A stretch of 64,000 bases of DNA from the NCBI GenBank assembly GCA_021018995.1, contig CM037596.1:10615501-10679500 (forward strand), read 5' to 3'. Position 1 is the first letter of the stretch; each line of letters opens with the position of its first letter. A program made the position numbers and the translations under genes. The notes under the pieces are model-generated. The model was not told the origin of the DNA and made no database searches. It worked only from the letters and a program-made list of their open reading frames with translations. Origin of the DNA: Chloranthus sessilifolius (taxonomy: Eukaryota; Streptophyta; Magnoliopsida; Chloranthales; Chloranthaceae). Positions 23,308 to 35,085 of the stretch are shown here, in pieces.

Positions 23308-23731
23308 GGTTGGTGTTATTATCACACCACTTTATGTAACAGTCACCTCACTTAAACAAAGAAAAAATATGTTGAGTGGTTGAATCAGATAATAGAGATC
23401 ATTTTTCATCTCAATCTTTCACACAACAGATCTTGAGGTCACGGGCCTATCATCTGATGGTCAGATGTTGATTCCACATGGCACACATCCAAAAGTTTAA
23501 CATGATTATTGCGTACCATCAAACGTGGTTCACGTTTACTTTTTGAGATTTGTGCCTCATGAAATCAACATCTGATTGTCTTATAGTAGGCCCATCATCT
23601 CAAGATTTATTGTGTAGAAGATTGAGATTAAAAATGATATCCATGGTCTGATTTAAACCAGTCAACAAATTTTATTTCCTTATTTAAATGAAGTGATTGT
23701 AACATAAAGTGGCGTGGTAGTAACACGAGCC
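23308..23731. mobile_element. Mutator-like foldback MITE with TTATAAAT duplication
   Basis: A 424-bp element whose left end GGTTGGTGTTATTATCAC, then CCACTTTATGTAACA matches its right end reverse-complemented (GGCTCGTGTTACTACCAC, then CCACTTTATGTTACA). Pairing continues for well over 80 bases into the body. TTATAAAT lies directly outside both ends (23,300-23,307 and 23,732-23,739). An 8-bp duplication would suggest hAT, but the body shares the CAATCTTTCACACAAC / CATCTCAAGAT core with the 9-bp-duplication elements at 13,716 and 31,061, so Mutator-like is preferred. Confidence 0.7.
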
Positions 23732-23739
23732 TTATAAAT

Positions 23740-24828
23740 AATTCTCAAATGCCATCCATTAATATACAACAGAGAGCCGGCATTACCATTTAAGAAAAGA
23801 ACTCCATCAACAATCCATTTATATATATAATTAGAAAATTGACAAATTAGCTTCTAAAGAGATAAAAATTGGGTAAATCAGATGAAGTTTTATGGCTAAA
23901 ATACATAATGATCTAATTGTGTCCATGTTGAGAGCCTATAGTGCATTTGCCCAATATAAGTTGGTTGAGCGTGTATAATATATTTGACTTTTTTTTATAT
24001 CAAATTTTGATCCAATTTCACTACTATTTATTCATTTATAATCCCTCAATTCAATTTAGGACCTTCCTCCATCTTTAACCATGTATTTCTCAAATTTTAA
24101 AATCTACAATTTTCTTGAACTAATCTCCTATGTCAATCTAAAATTCATTTAGATTCCAATTAATCTCCTTATATTAAACATGTTTATTTAACTAATCCAA
24201 TCTCCGCCAAGCCTCTAAATTGGGAATTTTCTAGAATCCTTAAATTAGCTCTCAACCCCATCTTTTCCCAAACTTTATCTCATGTCTCTTAAGGCTCTTA
24301 TGGATAAACTGGTAGATAAATGACAATTGTCAAGATCCAATGTTTCTTCATTGAGAAAGAACTTAATCCTTTCCAATTAAGATAATTTAATGGAGGCTTG
24401 ACATTTGTCAAGCAATTCTTGTTTGACAAAAACACAAGCCTCTCCAATTAAGATGATCCAATAGAAGCTTGATATTTGTCAAGCATCTAGTTTCTAATAT
24501 CTCCTACATTTTTCTATAAATGGACTTTCTCGTTTTTTTTTTTTTTTAAAATATAGATTAATAAAATGATAGGTATCAAACTATCAAAATATTTAAGTGT
24601 GGCGATCCTACAATAAACAGAAAAAAAAAACCAAATAAATAAACAGATTTTTGTCAAAAATATTTCTTTTTTCTTTTCTTCTAAAGCTACCTGAATTATA
24701 TGTTGTTGCTCTCTAATTCCCCTTTATCTGTCATTTCATCTGTCAAATTTACTATTTATGGGAACTCTTGGAAAATCTTACCGTAAATAAAAAAACAACA
24801 AATAAATACAAAGATTTTTATACTCAAA
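23740..24828. other. AT-rich spacer, no gene seen
   Basis: Noncoding AT-rich sequence. 24,340-24,490 repeats a phrase about TTGACATTTGTCAAGCA twice (CCAATTAAGATRATYYAAT, then GCTTGAYATTTGTCAAGC). Nothing else was recognised. Confidence 0.5.
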
Positions 24829-24863
24829 TTATCCAAAAAAATAAAAATAAATTATAAAGCTAC

Positions 24864-25097
24864 CTAGAATGTAAACATCTTCATCATCTGAGCTGGAGCT
24901 GGAGTTGTAAGAGTCCAAATCATCCGAGCTGGAGCCAGAGCTGGAGTTGTTAGAGTCCAAATCATCCGAGTGGGAGCCAGAGCTGGAGCTGGAGCTAGAG
25001 CCGGAGCCAAAGCAGGAGTGGACGGTCGAGTTGGAGCCCGAGTCAGAGTCTGAATCCGAGCTCGAGTCGGAGCCCCAGTCATCTTCATCCGAACCAA
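24864..25097 (-). repeat. GGAGCT-type minisatellite giving a Ser/Asp-rich frame
   Basis: A degenerate six-base repeat (GGAGCT, GAGTCC, GAGTCG) fills about 200 bases. On the - strand one 109-codon frame (24,829-25,158) reads DEDDWGSDSSSDSDSDSGSN followed by Ser runs and two SDDLDS-N/Y-NSS units. The acidic Ser/Asp pattern could be a real tail of a protein, but both ends of the frame are simple AT-rich sequence with no neighbouring exon. It is called a repeat, with a coding role left open. Confidence 0.5.
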
Positions 25098-25159
25098 GAT
25101 AAACAGAAAAATAAACAGATAAGGAAAATTTGCAGTGCATTTGCAAAACAGCCCTCAAG

Positions 25160-27435
25160 TTTCAAAATATGTAAAACCGGACGGGTCAATCTAAGTTTTG
25201 TAACAGTCTTTTAGGTGATAGCGTTTGATATGAGAAGATAGTGCACATCGAAACTTTACATGGCTCTACTTATGATAGATACGCTTCCTTATAATAGCGA
25301 ACACTCTCTTATAATAGTGGCGCTACTTTAAAGTGGCCACAACCAATATCTAAGGCGATTTCGTATATTAGTGGGATCTGTTCTTATTAATATATTAGCA
25401 GACAATTTTGATTTATTGCCTTCAATGTTCAAGGGTTAAAATGAATTTTCTCCTCCTTTACTACTTTGATGGCGTACTTGAAGGTGATAATACTTACAAG
25501 GGTGGTCATAAGAGGATAAGACTCGATTAGAAGAGCATTTTGTTGCTCTATCAGTCTCTTTGCGCATCGAGAATGAGTTAGTGCTTGCTAAATTGTCGGA
25601 CCCCGATGATCTTGTAAACTTATTTAGAGCATATCGCAGTGGTGACACTGTGATCGGCCTTCAAAACCACACAAATTAAACCATAATCTCGACATTAATA
25701 ATGCTTGCCTTTAGTGCAAGATGTTGTGTAATAGGTTTGAAGGAAAAGAAAATGGTTAAAAGAATAAAAGAGAGAAGATCTGGAAGGTATGGCTGAAAAC
25801 AGAGGACATAACAGAGTAGAGGAACCAAAAACCGACCAGTTGAGATTGGAATTCGAACGGTAAAAATGTACCAGCAGAAGACATAAAAATAAAAGAAGAA
25901 AGGTCGAAGTTGACATTCGAATGTAGTATTCGATCGGGGTATTCGAGATTTCTTTCCTTCCTAGCTTGTTTTTAAGACAGTTTAAAGACTACATTCTGTG
26001 TTTAATTATTGTAATAGGAACTTATGTATCTATAAATAAGGATCTTAGAGTTAGAATTAAGTGAGCGCCAATAAGCGATAAATTTAAAATAATTTGGGAG
26101 TATCTCCAATGCAACCATAATTAATTAAAAGTAAATTCAATATTGTAAATTAAATATTGCATTTACAATTAATTTTCATCTTCTTGCGTTTCCTTTCACT
26201 TGGCATTTTTTCCAGTTTTTCTATAGCTCCTAGCAGCTTTTGGAATTCCTTTTGTATTGACTGCGATGCTGGATTTTATAAAAGAGGATTGACTACTTGT
26301 AAGCCCTCTTCAACTACAACTTAAAAAAGAGTTGTTTGGAGAATTATTAGTGTATTACCTATGAATTAATTTTATAAAAGTTTTTGTGAATTTTTTATTT
26401 TTTTAATAAAATTACAATACCTTCTGACAAACATAGTTATTTGACCTTGATGGTCTTCTTCAGATTCAGCATATGAATCGTCCTCAAATTTAGAGGATCA
26501 AAGTGCAATACCATTTCCTTTTGGGTCATCCTGAATTTAGGGAACCTACAAGTTCATCCATGTTCATATTATCAACATCATTGCTTTCTACGATAACATT
26601 AACATTTGTACTGAAATGTTTATATATGAATTTAGAATTAGGAATGGGTTCTCCTAAGTTAAACGACCCATTCGCAATGTTATTTAGACGAACATAGAAT
26701 TTAAATAATTTTCATCTTTATCCATACAAATGTTTTAAAATGATGGAGTAAGCATATGAAGTTTAGCTATTTTCATCATTATTGTAGTTCAAATGGATGA
26801 ACATATCCATCCACAACAGCATACCAGACTCCAATTTCGAATGATTTCAGAAAAAGCCATTAAAGCTCACAATTCATTTGAACTTATTTTGAGTAACATG
26901 CTCTCTTATACCAATTGAAAGATCATTTATAGCTTAGATAAACACAAATTAGCCTAGGGATGAATAGAATATTATTTTTAAATTAATTAATTATTCAATA
27001 AGCTAAACATAAAAGATCATCTCAATCATACATTGCACAAAATTTTTATGTGGAAAGTCCAACCAGGGAAAAATGGTGGGAACTCGTCTAGAGAAGCAAA
27101 TCCCCTAAGAAAGTTAATGAGGACTCATAAGAGTTTTGAATGACATACTAATCTATCACACTAACGCATCCCACTATAGCAGTCCTATCAAACCCTCACG
27201 GCTACCAACGAATCCCAGATTCATCCCTTCAAAAGCCAATAGAAAATTGGTTTAAAAAGCCCTGTTGATCTAGAAATCGGTTTTCCCTAAAAAGAGCTGA
27301 GGGTTCAACAAGGTTGAGGGTTGAGGAGGAATTCTTCTCTTCTGATAGTTTGAAGGTTGGAATTTGGAAGAGGCATAATGATTTTCGAAATAGGTGTTTT
27401 ATTGGTAAAAATCGATAAGACTTTTATAATAAGTA
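25160..27435. other. Spacer with weak coding-like traces
   Basis: A + strand frame at about 25,512-25,680 (RLEEHFVALSVSLRIENELV, then LAKLSDPDDLVNLFRAYRSG) is protein-like but short and unidentified. Near 26,905-26,935 the - strand reads CAATTGGTATAAGAGAGC, which loosely resembles an initiator-Met-type primer binding site. 26,980-27,330 has a GTGGAAAGTCCAACCAGGG phrase common in plant repeats. None of these is strong enough for a separate call. Confidence 0.3.
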
Positions 27436-27452
27436 AAAGTTAGAGTTGGAAT

Positions 27453-27673
27453 TCTGTTGCCGTGCTGTCTTGCAGGTCTTCATATGTGGGCCTTTGCCTC
27501 AGTTGAGCACCTTGCTCTCTGTGCCCCTTGTATAGTGTCGGTTTTTGTTTGCCTCGGGTGGGGGTGATGGCGTTGCCACTTTTCCCACCATCGAGGCCCT
27601 TTGGTTATTGGTTCTCTGCTTTTAATGAAAGGGTGAGGTCCCTATAACCTCAAGCGTTATTCATCAAAAAAAT
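27453..27673 (+). mobile_element. 5'-truncated LINE-like insertion with 17-bp target duplication
   Basis: The insert ends in CTTTTAATGAAAGG, then TTATTCATCAAAAAAAT, the look of a plant L1-type LINE 3' end with a short A-rich tail. It is bounded by AAAGTTAGAGTTGGAAT (27,436-27,452) and AAAGTTAGAATTGGAAT (27,674-27,690), a 17-bp duplication with one difference. Only about 221 bp is present, all 3' untranslated sequence, with no ORF. Confidence 0.7.
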
Positions 27674-28029
27674 AAAGTTAGAATTGGAATAAAACTTTTA
27701 ATTTTCTTGTTTTTGAAATAGCTTTATCCAATCGACCGGTCTTCAAGCGGTCGACCGGTTTACCAATTTCAACCAGTTCACGTAGTTGAGTCTCAGAGAT
27801 ATGTGAATCTGCAAGATGTGGGAATTTTTCATTGATCATCGCATGAGAATCTTGAGCGTTTAATCTTTTTGATCCATTGACTTTTTCTATCCGATGCTTT
27901 GACTTAATTGATCTGTTGACTTCACCGCGTCGGTAGACTTGACCACGCACTTTTGGGAGTTACAGGCATTTTGGTATGGTCACAACCAAAACCTAACATG
28001 GGATGTCTATTGTAGCCGATAGGGCCTAA

Positions 28030-28960
28030 CAGGATATGGCCGATTTTTAAAATCTTGATTGCAACGTCATTTTTGTAATTTGAATTATTTGTTCGTCCAA
28101 ATAGAACCCTAAATCAATCAACGGATTGGATGCCAAAACTAACAATTAAATGTGATCATGATTTTGAATATCGATCATATATACGATACATATCCGCTGA
28201 TATGTATCGGGTTGGGCCCCATCCAATACGACATACACATCCGATTTGCTATGGGATCAAATATCAGGTTCAGGCAGGTCAAATATCAGGTCATAACGGC
28301 CAATATGGCCAATATGCATACGATATGAATTGAACAAAATACCAAAAATAACTTTTTTGCAATTTTCTTCTACTTTTATACTTTTTAATATTTAAAACAA
28401 TGACAGAAGGTACTAGAAATAGTGGCTAGTTTGAGAGAACCTTATCCTATATTTCCTATCTGTACGTATCAGCCTGGAACCTCCCCGATATGCCCGATTT
28501 ATATTGGTCTTTAAATCGCCGAGTGGGATTTTAGGGCCATTCTCCGTCAAAGAGGTGATGAGCCAACAATTAAAAGACTTAACACTTAATTGCTAGCAGA
28601 GACGAAATTTAATATCAATTACGATGGTTCTATGAAATACAAATAAACCATAATTTAAAGAGAGCTCAAAAGACCGAGGAATTTTCTTCAATGAATAGTT
28701 ATGCATCATGAATTGTATGTGGCCCAAAAAATCTCCACTAATTTTGCTGTTTTTTATACCATGAGAGAGAGAAGGCTTGCTACCGGTCGGGGCCGGGTGG
28801 ACCACAATTTTGATTGTCCAATGATAAATGTGATATTCCCGATCCAACCGGACCCAATGCTGCACCCAATCCCTACTGACCCGACCCGATCAGAAAAGCT
28901 GGCGAGAGCCCATGTGAGACCCGAAAACTGAGCTCTACGTATACATGTTAATTCCACATG
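28030..28960. repeat. Second copy of the 12,300-13,320 region, lacking the esterase exon
   Basis: 28,040-28,135 (TTGCAACGTCATTTTTGTAA, then AATCAATCAACGGATTGG) matches 12,620-12,700. 28,590-28,670 (up to AAAGAGAGCTCAAAAGA) matches 12,760-12,833, and 28,690-28,765 matches 13,060-13,140. The intervening exon is missing here. The ATCGG-rich repeat lies inside this copy (28,140-28,510) but beside copy 1. 28,961-29,396 holds nothing recognised. Confidence 0.65.
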
Positions 28961-29405
28961 CCCATTAACTGAGACATAGTATTAACTCATTTTCTCCAAT
29001 GCCCAATTGCCCATAACTTCCCCCCACACCCCAAGAAGAAAAATTTTCCTCCACCCCTGATCATGAGGTTATCTTATGAGGCACATTTTGGCCAATGAAT
29101 CTAATCTAAATCTAGCTACGATAGAGTTCATGGGCACTAAAAATTTTAGTAAACTTTTGACAGAATTTGTGGCTAAGAGGCACTTCATCTGCCAAAAGTC
29201 TATTGAGACTGATTTCTACATAGCATAGAAATTTTCATAAAAGTGGCTATTTAAGTCATGTTGTTGTATAGATGATTCATCATTTTAAGTGTTTCATGTC
29301 TAACATCATCTGTCTACCACACTCAGCCTAAAAATTATAAAAATTACGCATATTATAGCATTAGAATTCTATCAATGCGCTTTATATCAACTCTTAAAAA
29401 ATTGT

Positions 29406-29795
29406 GGGAGCCATTATTTGCCCCCAAAAAGTTGACACTTGCACTAAACTTAAAGAAAGGCTTGATTTTTGGAGACATGTGAGATGTGAAAACACAATCT
29501 AGGCAGCTTGATTGGAAGTTTATGATCTATAGATCTCCAGTGCATAAGATTGGGGCAAAACACAATACTTATCACATGATCTATTGTGGTAAACTATTGA
29601 ATGAGATAATAGTCTTCTACTACATTTGATCACATGATGCACATTATATTTCGTGCTATTCTTTTGTAGTTAATATCTTAAATCGTGGCCAGCAAATCAA
29701 ATGGCTTAGATGGTGTTTTTACATAACCAAACTTGTAAGTCTTTCTTTTAAATTCGGTGCAAGGGCCAATTTTTCGAGTGCAAGTAATGGCTCCC
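29406..29795. mobile_element. Mutator-like MITE with perfect 9-bp target duplication
   Basis: A 390-bp element with inverted ends GGGAGCCATTATTTGC and GCAAGTAATGGCTCCC; pairing goes on through TTGCACT and AAAGAAAG. AAAAATTGT flanks it exactly on both sides (29,397-29,405 and 29,796-29,804), the duplication size of Mutator. It shares its GGGAGCC ends with 15,880-16,455. No coding capacity. Confidence 0.85.
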
Positions 29796-29934
29796 AAAAA
29801 TTGTACACAACCATCCATATCAAAGTGCATAAATAGATGGACGGCTTAAATCTTCTCATGACCTTCGACTACAATGGTTATTAAAATGAACAATGATTTA
29901 AAAATTCAAGTCACTATTAATTTTGACACCTTCA

Positions 29935-29936
<2 letters not shown>

Positions 29937-29982
<46 letters not shown>
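29937..29982. repeat. (TA)n microsatellite
   Basis: About 46 bases of TA repeats. The flanking 29,805-29,936 and 29,983-30,539 are AT-rich with no feature seen. Confidence 0.9.
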
Positions 29983-29985
<3 letters not shown>

Positions 29986-30539
29986 ACTTAGAGGAGATCT
30001 ATTATGTTCCACCCAAAAAATATGATAAGATCTAATGCTTATCCACAATTAAAAATGTAGTGAAAATTGAAAAATATTAATGCATCCGTATAGGTGAGCA
30101 TTACCTTATCTTTGGCCAATGATTTGAAAGGCATAAAAGTCATAAAATTAATTTTTAGGACATGTCCAATGGGGTTACTATCCAAAATAAGTTTTAGTTT
30201 GAAGATTACAGGCTATTGGTGCATGTGATCTAGCCATCGTTGGTAGCGCTTTGATGCTTCCCTCGTAGGTACTATCCCTTTTCCTAATTTTATATGAGAT
30301 CGACTCTCTTGACCGTTAGTTAAGCACTAAGTGGTGTTTAAACGATCTTACACAATTTACTGTATTGTCATCTTGAAAATTGATACCGTCCAAGTGATAT
30401 ATCATCAATTGAATATTTTGAGATATTCGAATCATCCGATTTGTTCACTCTAATATCAACTGTTATTCTTAATTTTGATGATTGATATTAAAGTTTACCG
30501 ATCGGATGGTCTACATTCACTTAAAAGTATGATCCTTTG

Positions 30540-30694
30540 TACTACAAAAAATAAGAATATTAGCGGCAGCTTTTTTAATAAAAAACTGTTGCTATTAGTC
30601 CTATCGCTACTAAAAGCTGCCGTTATTAGAATTCTACTACTATCAAAAATTGCCTTACCAGCAAGTGTCACTGAAACACCTTATTTTTATAGTG
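30540..30694. mobile_element. CACTA-type MITE
   Basis: It starts TACTACAAAAAATAAG (first C changed to T) and ends CACCTTATTTTTATAGTG, matching the sister copies at 37,544 and 35,930. The interior has GCGGCAGCTTTTTT, then AAAAAACTGTTGCTATTAG and GAAACACC. The 3-bp flanks are TTG and CTG, one mismatch. Confidence 0.75.
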
Positions 30695-31060
30695 CTGGTG
30701 AGGAAATTTAGATTGATCATAGATATATGTAATACGACTATGATAAATCACACTTCAATGGTGTGAGATAGAAGGTAACATTTTAATGGTAGAAGATCAT
30801 TTAACACCATTTGGTGTTTAAATGCCGGTCAACTCAGGAGTCATTATCCCATTTAACATTTATTATGATTAGCAATTTGGTGGGGAGTAGAACAGAACAT
30901 TGATTTTCTAGAATCCATTGTTTTCCATAAGGTGTACTTAGTTAGGATTGAAATTTTATAGCTGAAAACGATCGGAAGATAAATATCTTTGGTACCAACG
31001 TCTATGATGTGTTCATTTTCTAACATTTTAATAATCGCCCTCACACCCCACTTTAGTCAA

Positions 31061-31492
31061 GAGTAGCTTTATTAGCACCCACAGAATTTTGCTGGGCACC
31101 TACATTAAAAATCATTGATTGTTGAATCAAACAATGGAAATCATTTTTCTCCCCAATCTTCTACAAATGGGATTTTGAGATTGTAAACGTTCCATCCGAT
31201 GGTCAGTTTTGGACTCTACATGGCACAATTTGAAAAAAAAGGGTCCTAAAATCACGTTTGAGCTTGATGTGATTTTAGGATGACTTTTTTGGGATATGTG
31301 TCACGTGAAATAAAAATTGACTGTTTGATGATTCGATTGTGGTCTCAAGATCCCTTGTGTGAAGATTGGGGCGAAAAATTATCTCCTTCGTCGTTTGATT
31401 CAAAGCAATCAATGATTTTTGACACAAGTGCCAACCAAAATTTTGTGGGTGTTAAAACGAAAAAAGATATCGTGGGTGTTAATAAAGCTACC
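31061..31492. mobile_element. Mutator-like MITE with perfect 9-bp target duplication
   Basis: A 432-bp element with ends GAGTAGCTTTATTAGCACCC and GGGTGTTAATAAAGCTACC, in inverted orientation. TTTAGTCAA flanks both sides exactly (31,052-31,060 and 31,493-31,501). The interior core, including GGTCTCAAGATCCCTTGTGT, is shared with 13,716, 23,308 and 33,890. The spacer 30,695-31,051 shows nothing else. Confidence 0.85.
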
Positions 31493-31599
31493 TTTAGTCA
31501 ATTGCCAACTTATTTTTTTACATGAGGAGTATAAAAAATATTAACTAAATAAAATATGAGTGCCAATCACTTGTAAAACACATATATCTTAAGCAAGGT

Positions 31600-31900
31600 A
31601 TAAAAAATTGGCCAATACTAATACGTATCAGTTTTTGGCCAAACCGATATGTATCAGTCCGATATATATCGGTATCTCATATTAGGTATCCGATAAGGGC
31701 CAGTATCGGTCGATACGTATCGGGTATTGGTTAATATGTCTCGGTTTCGATCAAGACATTCAAATTTTTTTTTTTTTTTTTTTTTTTTTAAATAGGCTGA
31801 TATGTATGGGCATCGGCCGAGTGGTATCGGCCTTGGACAAATCGATACCTGAAACCGACACCCATTTTGATACTTTGATCTTAAGTACATCCAAAGCTGT
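31600..31900. repeat. ATCGG/CCGAT-rich dispersed repeat, copy 3
   Basis: Repeated words CCGATATGTATCAG, GATATATATCGG and CGATACGTATCGGG form a self-complementary block. A T run (about 31,767-31,789) splits it. It shares the vocabulary of 12,300 and 28,140. A shorter related block is at 33,345-33,490. The surrounding 31,901-33,780 is otherwise featureless AT-rich DNA, apart from CCGAATCGAA/TTCGGTT words at 33,075-33,300. Confidence 0.5.
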
Positions 31901-33784
31901 GGGATAGGCACGTATTATGGTGTCCAATTCATATGCTTGTGTCATTTTAATTTGAACCTGATTAGATTTAAATGATCATATGTTTTTTTATAATAAAAAC
32001 AATTAATATTAAAAGTTATTGTCTCGTACAGCTGTCAACATGCCAGGTCGGCCTGTAACAAGACCTGATTTTTGAACCGGGCTGGACACATAATCTTGGC
32101 CGATCGAGTCGGGTAAGGTCAGGCTTGAAGCATCCAATTAAATCGGGTTGACTCAAAGGTCAGATCAGGTCATGGGACCCAGCCCCCTATTTATATATAA
32201 ATAAAGTTTTTATGAAACTTTTAATTGGGTAATAAGAAGATCCGATAAAGGCGCACTGGCTGCTTGGGTTGAGTCGGATCGAACATATACCTTGACCCAT
32301 TAGGAAACCAAAATTTTGGCCCAACTCAAGCTATTGACAGCCCTATCGTCTCGATGACGTAATTCCTAGAGCACATCATCAATGCTGAACGAGACCTTAT
32401 ATAAAAATTCCAATTATGGTTATCCTTGATTTCCGTGATTCATATTCAACTTTTGACTACAACAAAGGCAGAAAAATCTTGAAGTATATGTGTCCTACAC
32501 AAAATCTTTGATCTAATATCAGAGCTATATAGTTAGGCTCTTATCCCATGCAAAATTATTTTATTATATTGGTTCTCCTTACCTGCATCATAAGATTATA
32601 AGCTTATGACTAGTTTTATACCATCAAATTCGGTCAAAATATACTTCTTATGGATTACAGGGGCTCTGAGATCTGTGGAACTTCTTAACCCTTGACTTGA
32701 TTGATGGAACTCCCATTAATCATTATAATATTTACCCACGTGTAACCTAGTCTGTGACTTCAGCATAGGATGATGTGTCAGACACGTGTCAAAACTCAAT
32801 CGGCTTGATATATCCAGCTGGAAAACGTGAAGGTGGCGACGTTTGTTTGGTGGAATCGGTAGAGGTGGTTGGACACCGTAAGCTGAAAATAGCTGGTGTG
32901 ACTGAGACTAATTTGCATGTTCTTAATTTCTTACCACTAAATTTAGCATACATTTACCAAAATGCCACTATTTAAGAGGATGTGTTATGGGGTTTGTATT
33001 GGGTGAGAAAGCTTGAGCATTCATGTCGATGCTTGGGTAATCTATATATATTGTAAACGTGGAATCAGGGGTGCAGAACCGAATCGAACAAAATTTTTTA
33101 TTTTCAGTTCGATTCAGCCTAAATTGAACCGAATCGAAACAGTTTGGTTTCAGTTTCAATTAACCGATTTTTGGTTTCGGCCACCTAAAATTGGAATTGA
33201 ACGATTAGGAATTTGTTCAAATTTTTTCAGTTTCAGATCGATTTTGCTCTGGTTTTGATCTGGTTCGGTGGGCTGGTTTTTCAATTGATTTTGGTTTTCA
33301 GTGCGAAACTTGCACCCCTATGTGGAAGGCTATCAAGCATGGTTTCAAAAATCGGCCGATACCGGTTTTGGCTCAAACGAGCCCAAATTTTTGGGTTGGA
33401 TCGTTTGTACATGGGTATCAAATCTGGATCGATCGAATCGCTCTGGTTCGGTCGATACTGAACGATATTTAGGTTGGATTGCTGATCCATCGATCTTGGA
33501 AACTTATACACATAAAAAATATATTAAACTCTACACCGAATATAAATTACAGAATAAACAAAATAATACAATTATACTAATCTTCGCCCAAAATAACTAA
33601 ACTTTCTAAAATCACTAGTGTCTATGGCTAGGTCTCTTCAGTCTTCCTCTTGCATTGGGCTCTTTTTTTTTTAATCTGAAAGGTCTTTGGGTGGTTCACT
33701 GCTTCACGCAATCAGACGTTGAGCATGGCTTTTCTTATATGCCAGTGATTTTTTGCAAGGTCTTTGTTGACATTAGTAATATAT

Positions 33785-33857
<73 letters not shown>
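33785..33857. repeat. (CT)n(TA)n compound microsatellite
   Basis: A run of CT repeats (about 33,785-33,817) passes directly into TA repeats to about 33,855. It is simple sequence, and the frames it produces are artefacts. Confidence 0.9.
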
Positions 33858-33859
<2 letters not shown>

Positions 33860-33879
33860 TATAAAAATCTGATTTATTA

Positions 33880-34240
33880 TGTAAAAAAAATATTGAGTGC
33901 TTTAAATCAAGTGATAGGAATTATTTTTTGCTCAAATCTTCTACACAAGGGATCTTGAGATTATGGGCCTACCATCAAATTATCATTTTTTATTTCAAGT
34001 GGCATATATTTTAAAAAGTAGCTCAAAATTTAGGTTTTAGCATGATTTGTGCCATGGGAGTTTAGGACTACTCTTTTGGAATTTGTGTTGTGTGGAATTA
34101 AAAACGGACAACCTAATGGTACGCTCATGGTCTCAAGATCCCTTCAGTAAATAATTGGGGCGAAAAATGATCTCTAACATTTGAATGAGAGCAATCAATG
34201 GTTATTGGCCAAACTTAGATGCTTCATCCACTCAAAAGGT
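33880..34240. mobile_element. Diverged copy of the Mutator-like MITE core
   Basis: It contains AATCTTCTACACAAGGGATC at the left and GGTCTCAAGATCCCTTC at the right, with ATTATGGGCCTACCATC between, as in the elements at 13,716, 23,308 and 31,061. Terminal repeats and duplication could not be fixed, so the ends are approximate. Confidence 0.55.
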
Positions 34241-34399
34241 ATTGTACTTGTATTTTTAAATATAAGTGGGCTATTTTTTTCTTAATGTGGGTGTTGTAAA
34301 TATAAAATTATAGCAACTAATTTGAATAACTTATTTGACAGCTTAAAATAAAAAAATGTTTAATTATTGTAATTTTGTTCTCAAACTTTTTTGGCGTTG

Positions 34400-35085
34400 G
34401 GATCGCCTGATCCGATCCGCCGATCCCGATCCGGATCGGTTTTAGGCTAATCAATATAGTGGCCGATTCCGATATTCGAAACCTTGCTATCAAGTGGATC
34501 GGTAAAAGCTCGAGAATTTCATCAATCTAAAGATCTTGTTCATTTGATCAATCCAAACTTTTTTCATAGTCAGCCTGGACCTTTGTGACATTCGATTTGA
34601 CCACTCTTATAAAAAAAGAGATTGACGTCATTTTTTCATTTGGGCTTGGGACAAAAAAACATGGGGACTTATCTAACTCAAATCCAAAGAGGGTTCATAA
34701 CTGCTTTAACTATACCATGATACCATGTATCTATTACAAATGAAGGATGTAGAGGTCTAAAGTTGCCAAATGGCAGTTTTGTGATACCTTTAAAAACATA
34801 TGGTCAGTTAGGTATTTACCCTCATCTTATCATTTTGTCCAATGATTTCATTTTGGTCGTTTACATTATATAATAAAATTACACACTTGCATGCAACATC
34901 TTTTTCAAAGGGTTAGATAAGAAAAACTAAGTCTCTAAACGCCTTCTTCTACAAGGGTTATCTTTGCACCCCACCTTTAATATCTACTATTTGTTCAATT
35001 TGTTTTGTTCTTCCCATATGCCCTTTTTGGCCATCTCTCTCTGAATCTTCCAAAACCCAATTGAGGTTTACTGACAAAACCTCAA
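34400..35085 (+). promoter_or_regulatory. Upstream region of the NAC gene
   Basis: A TATA-like ATTATATAATAAAA lies near 34,865-34,878, about 200 bases before the start codon. A pyrimidine-rich leader (TTGTTTTGTTCTTCCC, then CATCTCTCTCTGAATC) runs up to the ATG. The TATA choice is a guess from position. 34,400-34,500 has a CCGATCCCGATCCGGATCGG block of repeat type. Confidence 0.4.

Noticed and set aside
26905-26935. Possible primer binding site of a - strand copia element
   Set aside because: The match to the initiator-Met site is partial, and neither LTR ends nor coding sequence were found beside it.
28130-28957. Short frames in the second copy of the duplicated segment
   Set aside because: They lie in the ATCGG-rich repeat or in GC-rich repeat text and have no counterpart in the first copy.
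32775-32975. A 66-codon + strand frame with protein-like composition
   Set aside because: No motif, no splice context, and no recognisable similarity. Too short to support.
33655-33958. Frames of Ser-Leu and Ile-Tyr repeats
   Set aside because: They are translations of the (CT)n(TA)n microsatellite.
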